A DNA stretch of 64,000 bases from Cheilinus undulatus (Eukaryota > Chordata > Actinopteri > Labriformes > Labridae): NCBI RefSeq assembly GCF_018320785.1, contig NC_054875.1:34265657-34329656 (forward strand), in the 5' to 3' direction. Position 1 is the first letter of the stretch; the number at the start of each line of letters is the position of its first letter. The notes under the pieces were generated by a model. The model did no database searches. It was not told the origin of the DNA and worked only from the letters and a program-made list of their open reading frames with translations. Shown here in pieces: positions 24,121-37,922 of the stretch. Position numbers and translations under genes: made by a program.

Positions 24121-24451
24121 GCAACCTTTAACTAACCAAACTAGCATTACTAACTGTAGTAAAGCTTACTGCTTTTGCTGCTTTAAACTATCATAGTTAA
24201 TCAGGCTGACCTCAAACTCCCCTTTCTGCATTGTACAACCGCTCTGTGATCAGGAAAACCATCCTGATCATAAAAGACCTCTTTCACCTTCTCAACCATT
24301 TCTTACAGTTTTTGCCATCTGATGGCAAGTCTGATGATACAAAGGCACCCTAGCCTGGAAAACGATCTTTGAAAAATCCTTCATTCCCTCGGCAATAGCC
24401 ACCTTGAACAATGTTAAATAGACACTACACATCACTTGTTTTTCTCAGTTG

Positions 24452-24642
24452 TTCTTTTTTTGTCTTTCTGCCTTTATTTTGATGGGACAGCTGAAGAGAG
24501 GCAGGAAATATGGGGAGAGAGTGGGGGAAGGCATGCACCACACATGCACCAAGATTGGGAATTGATCACACAACCAGTGCATCAAGGACTACAGCCTCTA
24601 CTCACAAGCGCATGCTCTACCAACTGTGCTAAACCGGCGCCC
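24452..24642 (-). mobile_element. tRNA-derived SINE (family 1)
   Basis: On the minus strand it starts GGCGCCGGTTTAGCACAGTT. An A-box (TAGCACAGTTGGTAGAGCA) and a B-box-like stretch (GTGTGATCAATTCC) follow, then a C/T-rich middle and an AAATAAAGGCAGAAAGAC-type tail. A full-length copy facing the plus-strand copy at 24762. Confidence 0.8.
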
Positions 24643-24761
24643 AAGCTTGCTATATTTAGCTGGTGACCAGAAATGGTGCAGACTGCTACCGGAAATTTCA
24701 AACAACAAAAAATAAGTCTTTTGTAGCTGCTTCCTTTTGTACCACTGAAAATAAGATGGAT

Positions 24762-24960
24762 GGGCACCGGTTTAGCACAGATGGTAGATCAGACACTCAT
24801 GAACAGAGGCTGTAGTCCTCAGCACACAGGTTGTGGGATTGATTCCTGGTTTCGGTGCATGTCTTCCTCCACTCTCTCTCCAAATGATTCCTGTCTCGCC
24901 TCAGGTGTCCAACCAACTAAAGGCAAAATACCTAGAAACAAATACAAAATAAAAAAGGAA
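24762..24960 (+). mobile_element. tRNA-derived SINE (family 1)
   Basis: GGGCACCGGTTTAGCACAGA, then GGTAGATCAGAC, a B-box-like TTGTGGGATTGATTCC, a C/T-rich middle, and an AAAGGCAAAATACCTAG, AAATACAAAATAAAAAAGG tail. With 24452-24642 it forms a head-to-head inverted pair with about 120 bp between. Confidence 0.8.
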
Positions 24961-25460
24961 GAAAATAAGGCAGATAAATTTCATATTTTAGTTATTTTTT
25001 GACTGAGATCCCTCTGGTGGTAAAATTTACATACTGTGCATTTAAGATGAGTTGCTTTACATTCACATAAGCAGATTGTAAATCAGAAGTTTATATGTCA
25101 CACCCAGAGTTGTTACTGTTGTGTTCTTTACTATTAGTCACCATTCACTTTATCAGAGCAGGAGAAGGAAGAGCTTTGATCAAATAAAAACATTCACACA
25201 TGCACTGCTCCTTTCCTTTGGTTTAATAAAACAACACTGTAAGAGGTTCACATCAGATCTGAATAGAAACCGAGTCTACATCAAAACAAAACCCTCCTAG
25301 CTAAAAAGTGACCGTCCCCCCCCTCCCGGATTGCTGGAAGTTTACACATAACCTGCTACATTATCTGTTGTGTGCTACATCCATCAGTCATGTAACAATC
25401 ATAATCTCTTTAAATGAGTGTGCAATGCACAGAAAAGTTAAAATCTAAGTAATAAAAGGA

Positions 25461-25466
25461 TTTATT
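25461..25466 (-). terminator. Possible polyadenylation signal for kcnk15
   Basis: AATAAA on the minus strand, about 480 bp downstream of the kcnk15 stop codon. Other weaker choices exist, and the true 3' end cannot be decided from sequence. Confidence 0.25.
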
Positions 25467-25948
25467 AAAATCACTGAGCTAAGAAGCCGCATATCTCCTG
25501 TGCTTGGTCGAAGTTCTTTAAGGCTGTTTTTAAATATAAAAGTGAATGACATCTTCTAGCTATGGCATGAAAAAGTTTCTGTCTAAAGCAGGTGTCACTT
25601 TGATTCTTTACATACATTCACTGGACAGATATACAATCATTAATAAGCACTATATCCAAAATACTTCTCCTAAAAGTGTAGATTAAAAGCTCAATGGCTG
25701 ACATCTTTTCACAGCACTCATGCATTCATATTGTGTGCTTTTCATTCTCTGTAGCATGCACTGCACTTAGGCTTACATGCAAGGAAAACAGCTGAACAAA
25801 ATTAACATCGTGTTAAAAGAGGAAGAAATATCCTTGCTGAATGAAAAGAAGTATTCTCAGCAGCAGAAATGGACTCAGATTCTTTTGACATGCACAAAAG
25901 AGATGGAACACATTGAAAATACTGATTACAATCTGTGCAAATGTCCTC

Positions 25949-27799
<1,851 letters not shown>

Positions 27800-27800
<1 letters not shown>

Positions 27801-28415
27801 GCTTTGTGTGTGCAACAAGTGAGGTCCTGACTCGACACGGCAGATACCAATCTAAGCAGGAGGAGGGGGGTTCAGCACAATGGACAGCTACCACAGAGAG
27901 CATGTTAAACTGAACCTTTCTTTAAGCTGTCATTGATAAAAGACGACTACAGTCGTTTTAAAGAAGCAAAAGAACATACATGTCATAAAATAACAAAGTC
28001 AAATGATTATAATTGTTTGTTGCATAGAAAACTGGATTGGGCCTTTGAAAAAACAAATTAAGAAAATTAAATTCAGCTTAAGGTAAACCGCATACTTCCA
28101 GCACTTTTATATTTATGTAGTCATATCTCTATTATAATTTAATTTTTCAATGATAACCGCCTTCATTTAGTGATTAATATAGCAATACCACTAAGGCAAT
28201 ATCACACAGAGCATAAGTAATGTGGCACTCAATGCCAAAAGGCTGTGATAGCGTATTATTACAGTAGCTCGACCCCAGGTGCAATAATATTTTCATACGG
28301 CAGTTCACGATCAAATAAAAAATCATACAATACAAAAAAATAACTAACATTTTTCGTTTTATATCACCAGTTCATCTCGCTAGCTTAACAAAAACTCACC
28401 TGTTAGAAAACGTGC
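27800..28415. other. Spacer upstream of kcnk15
   Basis: AT-rich sequence without a recognised exon or repeat. Confidence 0.4.
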
Positions 28416-28610
28416 CTACTTGTGTCTACGCTTACCGCGGACTAGTTTGTTGAGCATGTATTTGTAAACCTTCATTTTCGACGCAGCATATCCAATAAGA
28501 GTCTTCTTTGTGATTTTGAAATACCTGTTAAATTTAATAGGCTTAACTTTCTTCTGTAACATTGGCTTACAATATATACGCAACACCTGGTTTGGCGGAG
28601 TGATACGCAC
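28416..28610 (-). CDS. Unrecognised small basic ORF (64 aa)
   Basis: This minus-strand ORF starts MRITPPNQVLRIYCKP and ends VRGKRRHK. It is very rich in Lys and Arg throughout and shows no hydrophobic segment. It stands in otherwise gene-free DNA about 1 kb upstream of kcnk15 and on the same strand. I recognise no family. It might be a small nucleic-acid-binding or ribosomal-like protein, a piece of a transposon, or chance. A GTAAGC near its 3' end (rc of about 28426-28431) could act as a splice donor, so it could also be an exon. No upstream promoter or homologue is visible. Confidence 0.2.
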   Translation of the reverse strand: MRITPPNQVLRIYCKPMLQKKVKPIKFNRYFKITKKTLIGYAASKMKVYKYMLNKLVRGKRRHK

Positions 28611-28619
28611 TGTGAAAAG

Positions 28620-29015
28620 TTCCAGGGATGTTTAAGCTAACTTAGCATTAAAGGTGGAAACTAACTGATTACATTTACATACATTTCTGTAATGGAGTAG
28701 CTTTTCTGAGTAGCCTGCATTTTGAATCAGTCATTTTACTGTTGCTCAATCATATCGAGTGTCTGTTTCACTACATTCTTAAAAACAGCAATTACTGAGT
28801 GAAGAAAAAGTAAAAACGAGGAGGTTCTAGCGTTCTGTCAACAACATGAAAACTGCTATGACTGCACAGTAAAGTGAGAGAATGCTTCTACAGCCTGCAG
28901 TTTGAGGTCTGAGCTACAATTAATATACATATAATATACATTCATGTGCATACATTTTCGGCATGGAGGGCGCAAAGGATTCATCATGGGGCCAGATGTG
29001 CCATGTCCCAGGGCA
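28620..29015. other. Spacer, nothing recognised
   Basis: AT-rich sequence between the small ORF and the dispersed repeat at 29020, with no motif I can assign. Confidence 0.4.
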
Positions 29016-29019
29016 TGTC

Positions 29020-29190
29020 AAGTTTGACACATCAATGCACATATGTCACTCAGCAGGCAAGGTCAAGCTTGATGGCATCTCTTCTTTTGGTCCAGGCTTT
29101 TTGACCTTAGACGATACCCAAAGACTGACGGTTTTGGGGAACTTGGTACATCCACAACACAACATGGGGCTTGTGGCAACACTACTACCC
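29020..29190 (+). repeat. Dispersed repeat, copy 2 (pairs with 8470-8645)
   Basis: CAAGTTTGACACATCAATGC, GGCAAGGTCAAGCTTGATGG, CATCTCTTCT and GGGGCTTGTGGCAAC follow in the same order as in the reverse complement of 8470-8645. An 81-aa plus-strand ORF here arises from the repeat. The class is unknown. Confidence 0.6.
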
Positions 29191-29194
29191 ACCT

Positions 29195-30575
29195 GGACAG
29201 TATGGTAGTCCATGCTTTCCTGCCACATCAACCCCTTACTGCACCCTAAAGGTGCAAACTAGGTTATTTTATCAACAGATTATTTTCCCATGCCCCTGAT
29301 AATATGCAAGGACATCCAGAGCACAACCCAGGGTGTGTCGAGCCTCCCTACACCTTAATTCAGCCTCAATTTTTGACCCAAACATCCCTAAAAGTTCTGC
29401 ACAATATATATACTGTATATATGTCAGCAAAAATCCAATATCGTACATCCTTAATTTCAACATGGGACAAGGCAAGATTGTGTAAAAGCAGACTATTTCC
29501 ACTGACAATATTTTTTAAGTTAGTTCAAAAACATGATGGCTAAATTAATATTTATCATTATGAGGGGAAAACTGAAAAACATTCCAACAAAGGGGAAGAC
29601 AGTTCCAGCATTCAATCCAGCTAATACTCTTCTTATATGCATATGAAATTGTTTATGCAAAAAAAATGATGACAAGCCAATCACACACCAATCTATTCTT
29701 AGTAGTAATAAGATGCTGTTTTTAGACATACCCTGTTTTAGTCTGAGCTGCTTTGGCAACAGTTATTTATCCCTAACAGAAATATGCAGATGAAGATGTG
29801 TGTTTGTGTATCCTTGCACATGATGCACACACGTACAGTGGCAAAACAAACAGCTTCACTACACTCTATGCTTCTGCAAACTGACTGTAGGTGATGCCGG
29901 TTGCCATGGTTACTTATAGCAGAACTCGGACAGTCAGTGAGGTAATACGTTGTGTGTAATGATCCTAGCTCCCGTTCGATGAATTATGTCAGATCAGTAT
30001 TCAGGATTGATCTTCAAGTCCAGCATGGGAAGAGTGGAAAAGAGAGAGCACATGCTGCAGATAAAACTACATCAAAGCCTCATGGCACAGCAGGAATAAG
30101 ACACAAACACATACACAGAGTACTGCAGGTGTGCTGCTGTATGTTCTTTTTGTTCTCCTCAAACAGAGCAACGTGCCTGCAGCGGCCCTGTTTCAGTGTT
30201 TAAGTGGCTAAATCACCACACTTACATCCCTGTTGTGATTCAAACCAGCTCTCCATAAATCAATTACATCTCAGCTGATAAGAGAGGCACCTGAAGCCCT
30301 CACAGGCTGCCATCAATCCACACAGCTTGTATTCACAGGCCTTTTCATAAGCCCAAGGACCTGGAACAAAGTGAGGAGTCCCGACAATCCCTAGCGGCCC
30401 TGGGCTTGAGGAGAAGTATTCAGAATCAGAGAGATGTGGCATTGATTTGGTGTTGCTCTGTTGTCTCTGCTCACTCAGGTTGGTTTCATTAGCAGCTGGA
30501 ATGGAAAAATGTTTGAGAAAAATATTATTGCAAAAGTATTTGGTTGCTGACCATTCCGCCAATAGGGACTGTACT
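29195..30575. other. Gene-free spacer
   Basis: No exon or transposon was recognised. Short ORFs lack motifs. Confidence 0.4.
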
Positions 30576-30579
30576 GATG

Positions 30580-30840
30580 TCTTCAAAAATGAGTACTGTA
30601 ATGTGGAGTTGCCCCCCTTTTGTCCACTCTCCACTCCTCTTGGAAGGCTTTCTACAACATTTTAGAGTGTTTTATGGGAATCTATGCCGATTAAGTCTGT
30701 AGCGCATTTATGAGGTCAATCGCAATCTCTGTCTCAGTTCATTACAGAGGTGTTTGATGGGGTCAAGGTCATCCACTTTTGCAGTAAGTCCCTGAGCCCC
30801 TCAAATGTTTGCAAATGGAGACCGCATGACTGGGTGCTAG
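30580..30840 (-). pseudogene. Tc1/mariner relic (family A), minus strand
   Basis: CTTGGAAGGCTTTCTACAAC, then ATTTTAGAGTGTTTTATGGG, GTCTGTAGCGCATTTATGAG and GTGTTTGATGGGGTCAAGGT follow in the same order as 15700-15860. On the minus strand this is the extreme C-terminal part of a Tc1 transposase. The remainder is deleted. Confidence 0.7.
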
Positions 30841-30844
30841 ATTT

Positions 30845-32200
30845 TTACACACCTGTGAAAACAGGTGTGACTCAAACACCTTCAACAGGTGCACTCTGAA
30901 GAAAAGAAAGTGTTGCAATTTATATTTGTGTCAAAGTGCTCTAAACTCTTTGAGTTTTAATAGTACTACCGTGTTCCCTTCCTATTAGTTAAATTAACAT
31001 TATCCTACTTTGGATTCTAATTTGCAGCTAGATGTTTGAAACAGAAACAAGATTGCAGCTCTTGCTTTTTTTTTCTTTCACACCATTAGTTTTACTTTGT
31101 CTTTAATTCTGTCCACAAAAAGCATTTGTTTATCTGGTGAAACAAAAAAACTCTTTTATTTGGTGATGCTGTCTGAGAACATGCAGATGGTACAAAAGCA
31201 TTTTTTAAGATGCGCACGGCGTCATGCGGAGAAAAAAGGGACCTTGTGTCTGGAGGCGTATTTCTCTTCTAAATAAAACCCATCTGCTAATTTTGCAGGA
31301 GAAGAAATAAAATGCAAATCTGCTAAAAGATTCAAGGAAGGCTTCTAAAAATTAAGCTCTTCTGTGTAAGGCAAACGTTGAGGTTCATCTTTAGAAGGAA
31401 ACAGCAGCTGTGCTTTGACAGGGAGAAAATTACAGACAGAGACTACTTGATAGAAGAGATATTTAAGAGGATACCCCTGTTGTCAAAGGAGTTGTTAAAA
31501 ATAAGACAGAACAAAAGAAGGATGGAGAAATCCTAATCTAAGGAGGGAATAATAAATGAATCAATAGTGTCAAAAAGAACAGCACCTTTACAGAAATGAC
31601 ATCTTTTTCATTAAACAGGAAAAGATGAACCGATCCATCAAAAACTACATCTTAACTTCTGCATACTGTCGTAAATACAAAATACATAAGCAATGCATAC
31701 ATAAACATATACAATGGCAATGTTCTTGGCAATTTAAACAGCAAGCAAGGGTTTACTTGAAACTTACCTGTTTACTGGACAAGAAATGACTCGAGTTGGC
31801 TGCCTATTTTTGTTGTGGTGGCATCAAAATGGTTTTCACTAGTATGCCATATATAATTGTTACAATATAGTGTGTAATACTTTTTTTTTTTACATGAACT
31901 TGATCAAACAGAACTAAAAATATGCAGAATGAGAGAAAAATAACACCAAGCCATGATGGCAAAAAAAAACACAGAATAACACCTTTCCAAGAAAAGGTAA
32001 GAGGAATACCAACACTGTTATAAAGCCTTCATTTCCAGCAACTAAAGAAACTAAACCATGAACTGTTACAACATGGATTTCTGAGCCAAAGTTATTTAAC
32101 TTTGTGTGCAGGGGGCGAACAGGCACCAAACAGCATCAAGACTGGGACTCATCTTATTATGCATAAGTAGAAGATGCTGTTCTATCAGAACTGGACATTT
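30845..32200. other. Gene-free spacer
   Basis: AT-rich, no supportable feature. Confidence 0.4.
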
Positions 32201-33115
32201 CTTTATAGCTTTTCATGATGGAAAAGATGTTTCTCCCAGTTGTACTGTAGATGTACTGACTGTATCTCTGACAGCCACTCTCACAGACTATTCATCTGAG
32301 ACGCTGCACATCTCAAAACAGAAATACATGCTAAAACTACAACTTAAGAGTCAAAAATCTGACCCGCAAAACCTGATTACAAAATGTTTAATAAAGCTGA
32401 GTAAACAGTCTACTCACAGGAGAAAAGTTCACCCTTCATGAAACGTTCTGACACAGCAATTGTAGCTTACATAGCTCAGTTAGCTGGGTAAGCTAAGGAA
32501 CTGGCAGAGCTAGCTAACAAAGCTTTAGCGTACAAAGCAGCTATGTCTACATTATCAAGGTAGCTAATTCTGATTTACATTAAAGCTCACATTGCTAAAG
32601 ATAACAGATAAAAAAGCTATGTAGCTAACGCAGCTAAAGCTAAGCTCACAAAGCAGCTATGTCTACATTATCAAGGTAGCTAAGTCTGATTTACATTAAA
32701 GCTCACATTGCTAAAGATAACAGATAACAAGCTATGTAGCTAACGCAGCTAAAGCTAAGCTCACAAAGCAGCTATGTCTACATTATCAAGGTAGCTAAGT
32801 CTGATTTACATTAAAGCTCATATTGCTAAAGATAACAGATAACAAAGCTATGTAGCTAACGCAGTTAAAGCTAAGCTCACAAAGCAGCTATGTCTACATT
32901 ATCTAGGTAGCTAAGTTTGCTTTAGCTCGAAAAGCTCACACTGCTTAAGTAGAATTAACTATAGAAAACAAAGCTATGTAGCTGACTTAGCTAAAGCGGA
33001 GTTGAAAGCAGCTATGTAAGCGATGTAGACATGTTATCTACAAAGCTACATTAGCTTTAGCTCTGTTGCCTCTCATCTGTCTGCCATGCGAGGTTAGAAT
33101 GAAGGTTGCTCATTC
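32200..33115 (+). repeat. Mosaic repeat with 116-bp AGCT-rich tandem array
   Basis: About four tandem copies of a 115-116 bp unit run from about 32530 to 33000. Successive ACAAAGCAGCTATGTCTACA landmarks start near 32532, 32648, 32763 and 32879. Each unit contains GCTCACATTGCTAAAGATAA and GCTATGTAGCTAACGCAGCT. The middle copies are almost identical, so the amplification is recent; the outer copy and the last unit are more diverged. The flanks match the mosaic repeat at 10550-11740 (GAGTAAACAGTCT before, AGGTTAGAATGAAGGTTGCT after). The array joins a LINE fragment at about 33120. Confidence 0.8.
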
Positions 33116-33119
33116 TACC

Positions 33120-33900
33120 TTTAACGAAGGTGATCCACAGGGGTCAATCCTGGATCCTGCCTTGTTTAATATTTGTATCAACACTATTGTCTCCCATATA
33201 AATGACTATAACATCCATCTCTGAGTTGATATGATTTTGTATTGTTTTGCTGATTCGCAGCTTGCTGTTGAGAAATTACAATTTTCTCTTCATATCCTTT
33301 AAAATGCACTATAAGCCTTAAGCTTGTTCTTTATAGCAAAACAAAATTCTTGCTTTTTCCCAGGCTAGAGATGTTCCTCTTGCCTGTCTATATTTATCCA
33401 CACTGGATGTTACTAATATTAAAGGAGTGAAAGTGTATAAATATATCTTGGAGTTTGGCTCAATGAAACGTTCACATTTAAATACCACATCGATAACCTT
33501 ATTTGTAAGAAACAGATCCAACTTCCCTTTTAATTGTAGAGTGTTATGAGGCAGTCATTATGTCTGTGCCAGACTGGAGATCTTAATAACCCCCATCATT
33601 GCGTTCTGTATAACAAAGTTGGCTGGCTTTCTCTAGCATACACCTTCTTACATAACTTCTATGCTGAAATGGTCTCCTGGATGTTTCAAGTCCTGCGGGT
33701 TGCCTCTGAATTTGGAAAATCTGCTTTTAGCTTTTGTGCTCCAAATATGTTGAGCACCCATTTCTCTGAGACAATTTGAGCCATTTATCTCAAATCATTT
33801 CACTTATGCGTGTGATTGCCTTGAGTAAATTATTGTTTCTTTGTGTTAATAGTTGTAATTGTGCATCTATATTTTTATAACTCTGCATAATTGCTTTAAT
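33120..33900 (+). pseudogene. LINE reverse transcriptase fragment
   Basis: GGTGATCCACAGGGGTCAAT, CCTGGATCCTGCCTTGTTTA encodes GDPQGSILDPALFN, the VPQGSxLGPxLF motif of non-LTR reverse transcriptases. Remnants of the FADD-like catalytic region (CFADSQL) lie near 33245-33260, and a YLGVWLN-like block (KYILEFGS) near 33440-33465. Many stops; inactive. The end near 33900-33930 (TTAAATAAAGGTTGGTGATG) resembles a LINE 3' tail. Confidence 0.7.
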
Positions 33901-33934
33901 CATCGTCAGCCTTAAATAAAGGTTGGTGATGATT

Positions 33935-34675
33935 AAAGGTACATAAGGCTAAAACAGGCAACTGTAGTTGCAGTATAAAATGATTAGCAGCATCAATAAA
34001 CCTGTTAATGTCTTTGCATCATGCGTGGATTTAAATAGAATAACTTTTGGGCATGCAACCAATGCTGGAAACTGTTCAAAAAATATTTGCACTGCAGTTA
34101 CCATGACAACAGACCAAAACTAAAAATATGATAGTAAAAGTAGCAGCTTTGATTTACAGAGATCATAGACAGCATAATATAAGACTGAAGGGTAATCCTC
34201 TCAGATGTGTCACTGACTGACTGAGTTATATCTGCTGCTGCCTGCTTTGTACTGTACACAAGAGAGAACAGATATCCATGTGGTAATATCTGAGTGTTCA
34301 AGAATTCATCAGAACTTCTTCTACCACTTTCCCAACTCTCATTAGTTGTACCTACAATAAAGTTAGATGTTATTTTAGACATCTTCCTTCCCAATCCTGA
34401 TGCTCAGTTTTAATGTCAGCAGATTATCTTGACCATGTCTAATTGCCTGAATGCACTGATTGCTGCCATGTGACTGGCTGATTAGACCTTCGCTTTAATA
34501 AGCAGTTGAACAGATGTACCTAATAAAGTGATCACTGAGCGGAAAAAAAGCAGTTGACAGCCTCTGATGTAATGTTCAAATAAAACATTATTGCAAAGGA
34601 ATTGTTTATACTCGCCTGATTATCCTAACCAGAACGTGTCAGCCGAAGTATAGATAATCCTCTTGGATTTCTGTT
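33935..34675. other. Spacer, nothing recognised
   Basis: AT-rich, with a few unremarkable ORFs. No exon or repeat end was assigned. Confidence 0.4.
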
Positions 34676-34677
34676 GA

Positions 34678-34985
34678 GGGCTGCATGGTGGCGCAGGGGT
34701 TAGCGCTGTTGCCACACAGCTAGAAGGTCTCTGGTTTGCTTCCCAGTCAGGGCCTTTCTGTGTGGAGTTTGCATGTTCTCCCCATGCATGTGAGGGTTCT
34801 CTCCGGGTACTCCGGCTTCCTCCCACCACCAAAAACATGCTCATTAGATTCAGTGGTGACTCTAAATTGGCCGTAGGTGTGAATGTGAGTGTGCCCAGTG
34901 ACATTTGCAATAGGCTCCACCCCCCCCCCCCCGTGACCCCTAACGGGATAAGCAGTATAGAAAATGGATGGATGGATGGAGTATT
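34678..34985 (+). mobile_element. tRNA-headed SINE with L2-like tail (family 3)
   Basis: The head reads GGGCTGCATGGTGGCGCAGG, GGTTAGCGCTGTTGCC. The body carries TGTGTGGAGTTTGCATGTTC, CTCCGGGTACTCCGGCTTCC, TCCCACC and GACTCTAAATTGGCCGTAGG. The end reads ATAGGCTCCACCCC and GATAAGCAGTATAGAAAATG, then (GGAT)n. This order is the very common fish SINE/L2-type repeat. A poly-C run occurs near 34918-34932 and a short GGAT microsatellite forms the 3' end. Confidence 0.85.
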
Positions 34986-34989
34986 TCCT

Positions 34990-35315
34990 TTCATGCAAAT
35001 TTGGCAAGATGATGCGTCATGCATTTGGATGTATGACTCATTAACAGAGAGTATTTGAAATAATAGTTAAATATTAAACATTACAAGTAATATTCCATTT
35101 CACGAGGCAGCTAGTTCATTTTAGAGATTGAAACAGTTCATAACATGGATGAAATTAAAGGAGATGAGAAGCAAAAGTGAATTAGTCAGGCTGAATAAAA
35201 GGCACACCAGATTTAAAAGTCACAATTCAGTGCTCAAATGTCCTTAACTTGAAATTTAAACATCAATAACAGGGCAGTGGTGGAATAAAGCTGAACAGAA
35301 CTTATTGTGAGGCAT
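34990..35315. other. Spacer, nothing recognised
   Basis: Short AT-rich gap between a SINE and a Tc1 relic. Confidence 0.4.
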
Positions 35316-35319
35316 TTAG

Positions 35320-35725
35320 GATGCCGATAAAAGTATTTATCCCTGTGGATGTTATTTTGGAAAGCAATCATGGTCAGTATAAATAGGCTTTTTTGACAAC
35401 TAATTGCAGAAGAGAGACTCCATGGTTAAGTAGAAGATATCAAACAATATATTTGGTGGACACCAAACTCTACACATCACCACAAAGCACAGTGGTGGCA
35501 GCATCATGCTGTGGGGGTGCTTCTCAGCAGTCGGCCCTGCAGGCTTGTAAAGGTAGAAGGTAAAATGAATGTTGCAAAATATAGGGAAATCCTGGAGGAC
35601 AATCTTATTCAGACTGCAAGAGAACTACAGCTTGGGGGAAGATTTATTTTCCAGCAGGAAAATGACCCAAAGCATACAGCAAAAGCTACAAAGAAATGGT
35701 TTATGGAGAAAAAGACAGAGTAACA
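35320..35725 (+). pseudogene. Tc1/mariner relic (family C)
   Basis: A GATAAAAGTATTTATCCCTG end is fused to late transposase sequence. GTGGTGGCAGCATCATGCTG encodes the GGSIMLWGC-like motif. QENDPKHTAKATKKW follows near 35655-35700. The internal N-terminal half is deleted, and a stop lies at about 35721. Confidence 0.8.
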
Positions 35726-35729
35726 CAGG

Positions 35730-37430
35730 TGGTGTGCAGTAGGATGCTGTTAAATTAAAGTCATTTGGCTAGAAATGCATTCAGTGGGATTATAACATGA
35801 AAGAACAAAAGTCAAAGAGCGCTTAAGTATTCTCCAACAACAGTTCATGTTAAAGAGGTATTTTCAGGCCCTTAGTCTCAGTTATAAAGATCAGCCTTCT
35901 TTGTATAGCATCATATCTTATGTGTCCACAAAGGAGAGAGAACAGAAATCAGCATTAAATGAAAAGAGGTATGGAAAAAATAAAGTAAAATAATGCTACA
36001 GAAATATGTAAATGTTTCATCCAGCAAACCTGTCCAGATCCAGCACTCTGCCCCAAATGCTTAAACTAAGCCCATTCACAGAGATGAATTAGGGTCCACT
36101 AGGGGAGTTTGTGCTGGTCCCCAGTGCAGTTATATTATAAGCCCTCACCATGCCCCAAAATGACAAGCATGCTCTAACAGGACAAAGCAGACAATTAATG
36201 TTACCGATGACAAAAAAAAAACATCTTTAAAATGTCACCCAAAGCAGCCTCTGATCAGCACCACAGGTAGCAGCTGGAACGGCACAGTTCTCCAACAGCC
36301 TGCCTCAAACCACTTCAGTCTGGTTTAATTTAACTACCAAACACCCAAAGGTGTTTTATTTAAAAGATGACAATGTATTTTGTACTGCAGGCTTTTTTAA
36401 TCATTCAGACAGTGGGAGCACACTTTCCAACAAATGGGAGGCAACAGTAATATTGTTATGAATTCAAATTGCACCCTGCTATATAACAAAGATAAATCTG
36501 TAGGGACCCACTTCTAATCCCAGTCTATCCCAATATGTTGATCAACTTGACTTAAATCTGACAGGGCCTGCTCTCCTCATGGTCCCTGACACAGCACGGG
36601 CCCTGGTGCAACCAGGTGACTGGTAAAGATACACATCTGATCAAGGGTCTTAATTTGGTTGCCAGAGCTTAGGCCATATATTGCATATAAGATAGCCATA
36701 CCTCTGCCAACTGTGTGATGTATTTATTTATTTATCATTCATCAGTTAATTTGTTTGATTAGTTATTTATCTAAATAATGGACCTCCCCTGGCTCAATAT
36801 ACTGGTTCCAGATGTCAAACCACTTTCTCGCCATAGGTAGAAGATGAAAGAAAGTCTCTCCATGACTATGACTATCATAGCTGCAGTTTTTCAGACATCC
36901 AAGGCAACACAGTGGTTGCTGCTGTATCGTTGATGTTGTTCTTACCTGTATGACGGCTTCATTTAAGTCTCGTTCAACGTGTAGTCCTTAGAAGTCCTCT
37001 GTTGGTATTTTTAACCCTCCTGACCATTTTCAAGTAACGCCAGTCCACTTTACCCTGGCTGTCCTAACACGTCCTCACTCCCAGACCATACCACCTTTCC
37101 GCTGCTGCTCGTCAAAGTTTTCAAACATTTTTAGCTGAAAAAGGGAGGAACACAACAGGTGCACGACACGTGCAAAGGACTACAACACGTCACTGAAGGC
37201 GGAAGTATCCAAGTAATTTAACAAGGTAAAAAAAAAAACAACTTAAAAATCCTTAGCCTTTAAAAAATAAAGTGGGCTGTTAAGCTAAACCTAGCGTACA
37301 CTTGGTGGTGTGGGGTGTGTTTGATTTGCGTCCCTTGGCGTTCCGATTGGTGCGTCCAACTGAAATGCTGATGACTAAATGCGCATCATGGTAAATCAGG
37401 TTTCATTAAATAATTCAAAGTAATAGCAGA
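35730..37430. other. Gene-free spacer
   Basis: No exon or transposon was recognised. Confidence 0.4.
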
Positions 37431-37435
37431 TGTCG

Positions 37436-37600
37436 GGAAAAGTACACGTCTATTGTACTCAAGTAAAAGTACAGTTACTCTGGTTGAAATGCACTTTAGT
37501 AAAAGTAAAAGAAATAGTATAAAAATATACTCAAATAAAAGTAAAACGTATTTAATCTAAAGTTTACTTTAAGTACTGGGTAGCTTTTGAGGAGTTGTTC
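37436..37600. repeat. AAGTAAAAGTAC-type MITE fragment
   Basis: ACTCAAGTAAAAGTACAGTT, AAAGTAAAAGAAATAGTA and ATAAAAGTAAAACGTA resemble the terminal texture of the hAT-like MITE at 14940-15658, but no matched ends or target duplication are visible. Confidence 0.45.
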
Positions 37601-37660
37601 AGTAAAATTGGATATTTTTTTAATGGCAAGAACAACAAGAAAATAGATCTCCATCTAGCT

Positions 37661-37889
37661 GCAGTGTTAATTTTGTCGACTTAAATTATGACTAAAAATT
37701 TTCGTTGACATTCTTTTTTTCCATGAGGAAAACTAGATCAAGACTAGCCAAAGATAGATCCATGATGACTAAAACTGACGAAAAGCAAGTTCAGTTTTCA
37801 TCAAGATGATTAAAACTAGACTAAAATGTAATTTAGTTTTCGCCGGACATTAAAAAGCCATGACATTTCTCCACTGTGGGTTAATCCGT

Positions 37890-37922
<33 letters not shown>

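Noticed and set aside
24582-25002. ORFs with GAGLAQLVEHALVSRGCSP-like peptides
   Set aside because: They are translations of tRNA-derived SINE heads, not proteins.
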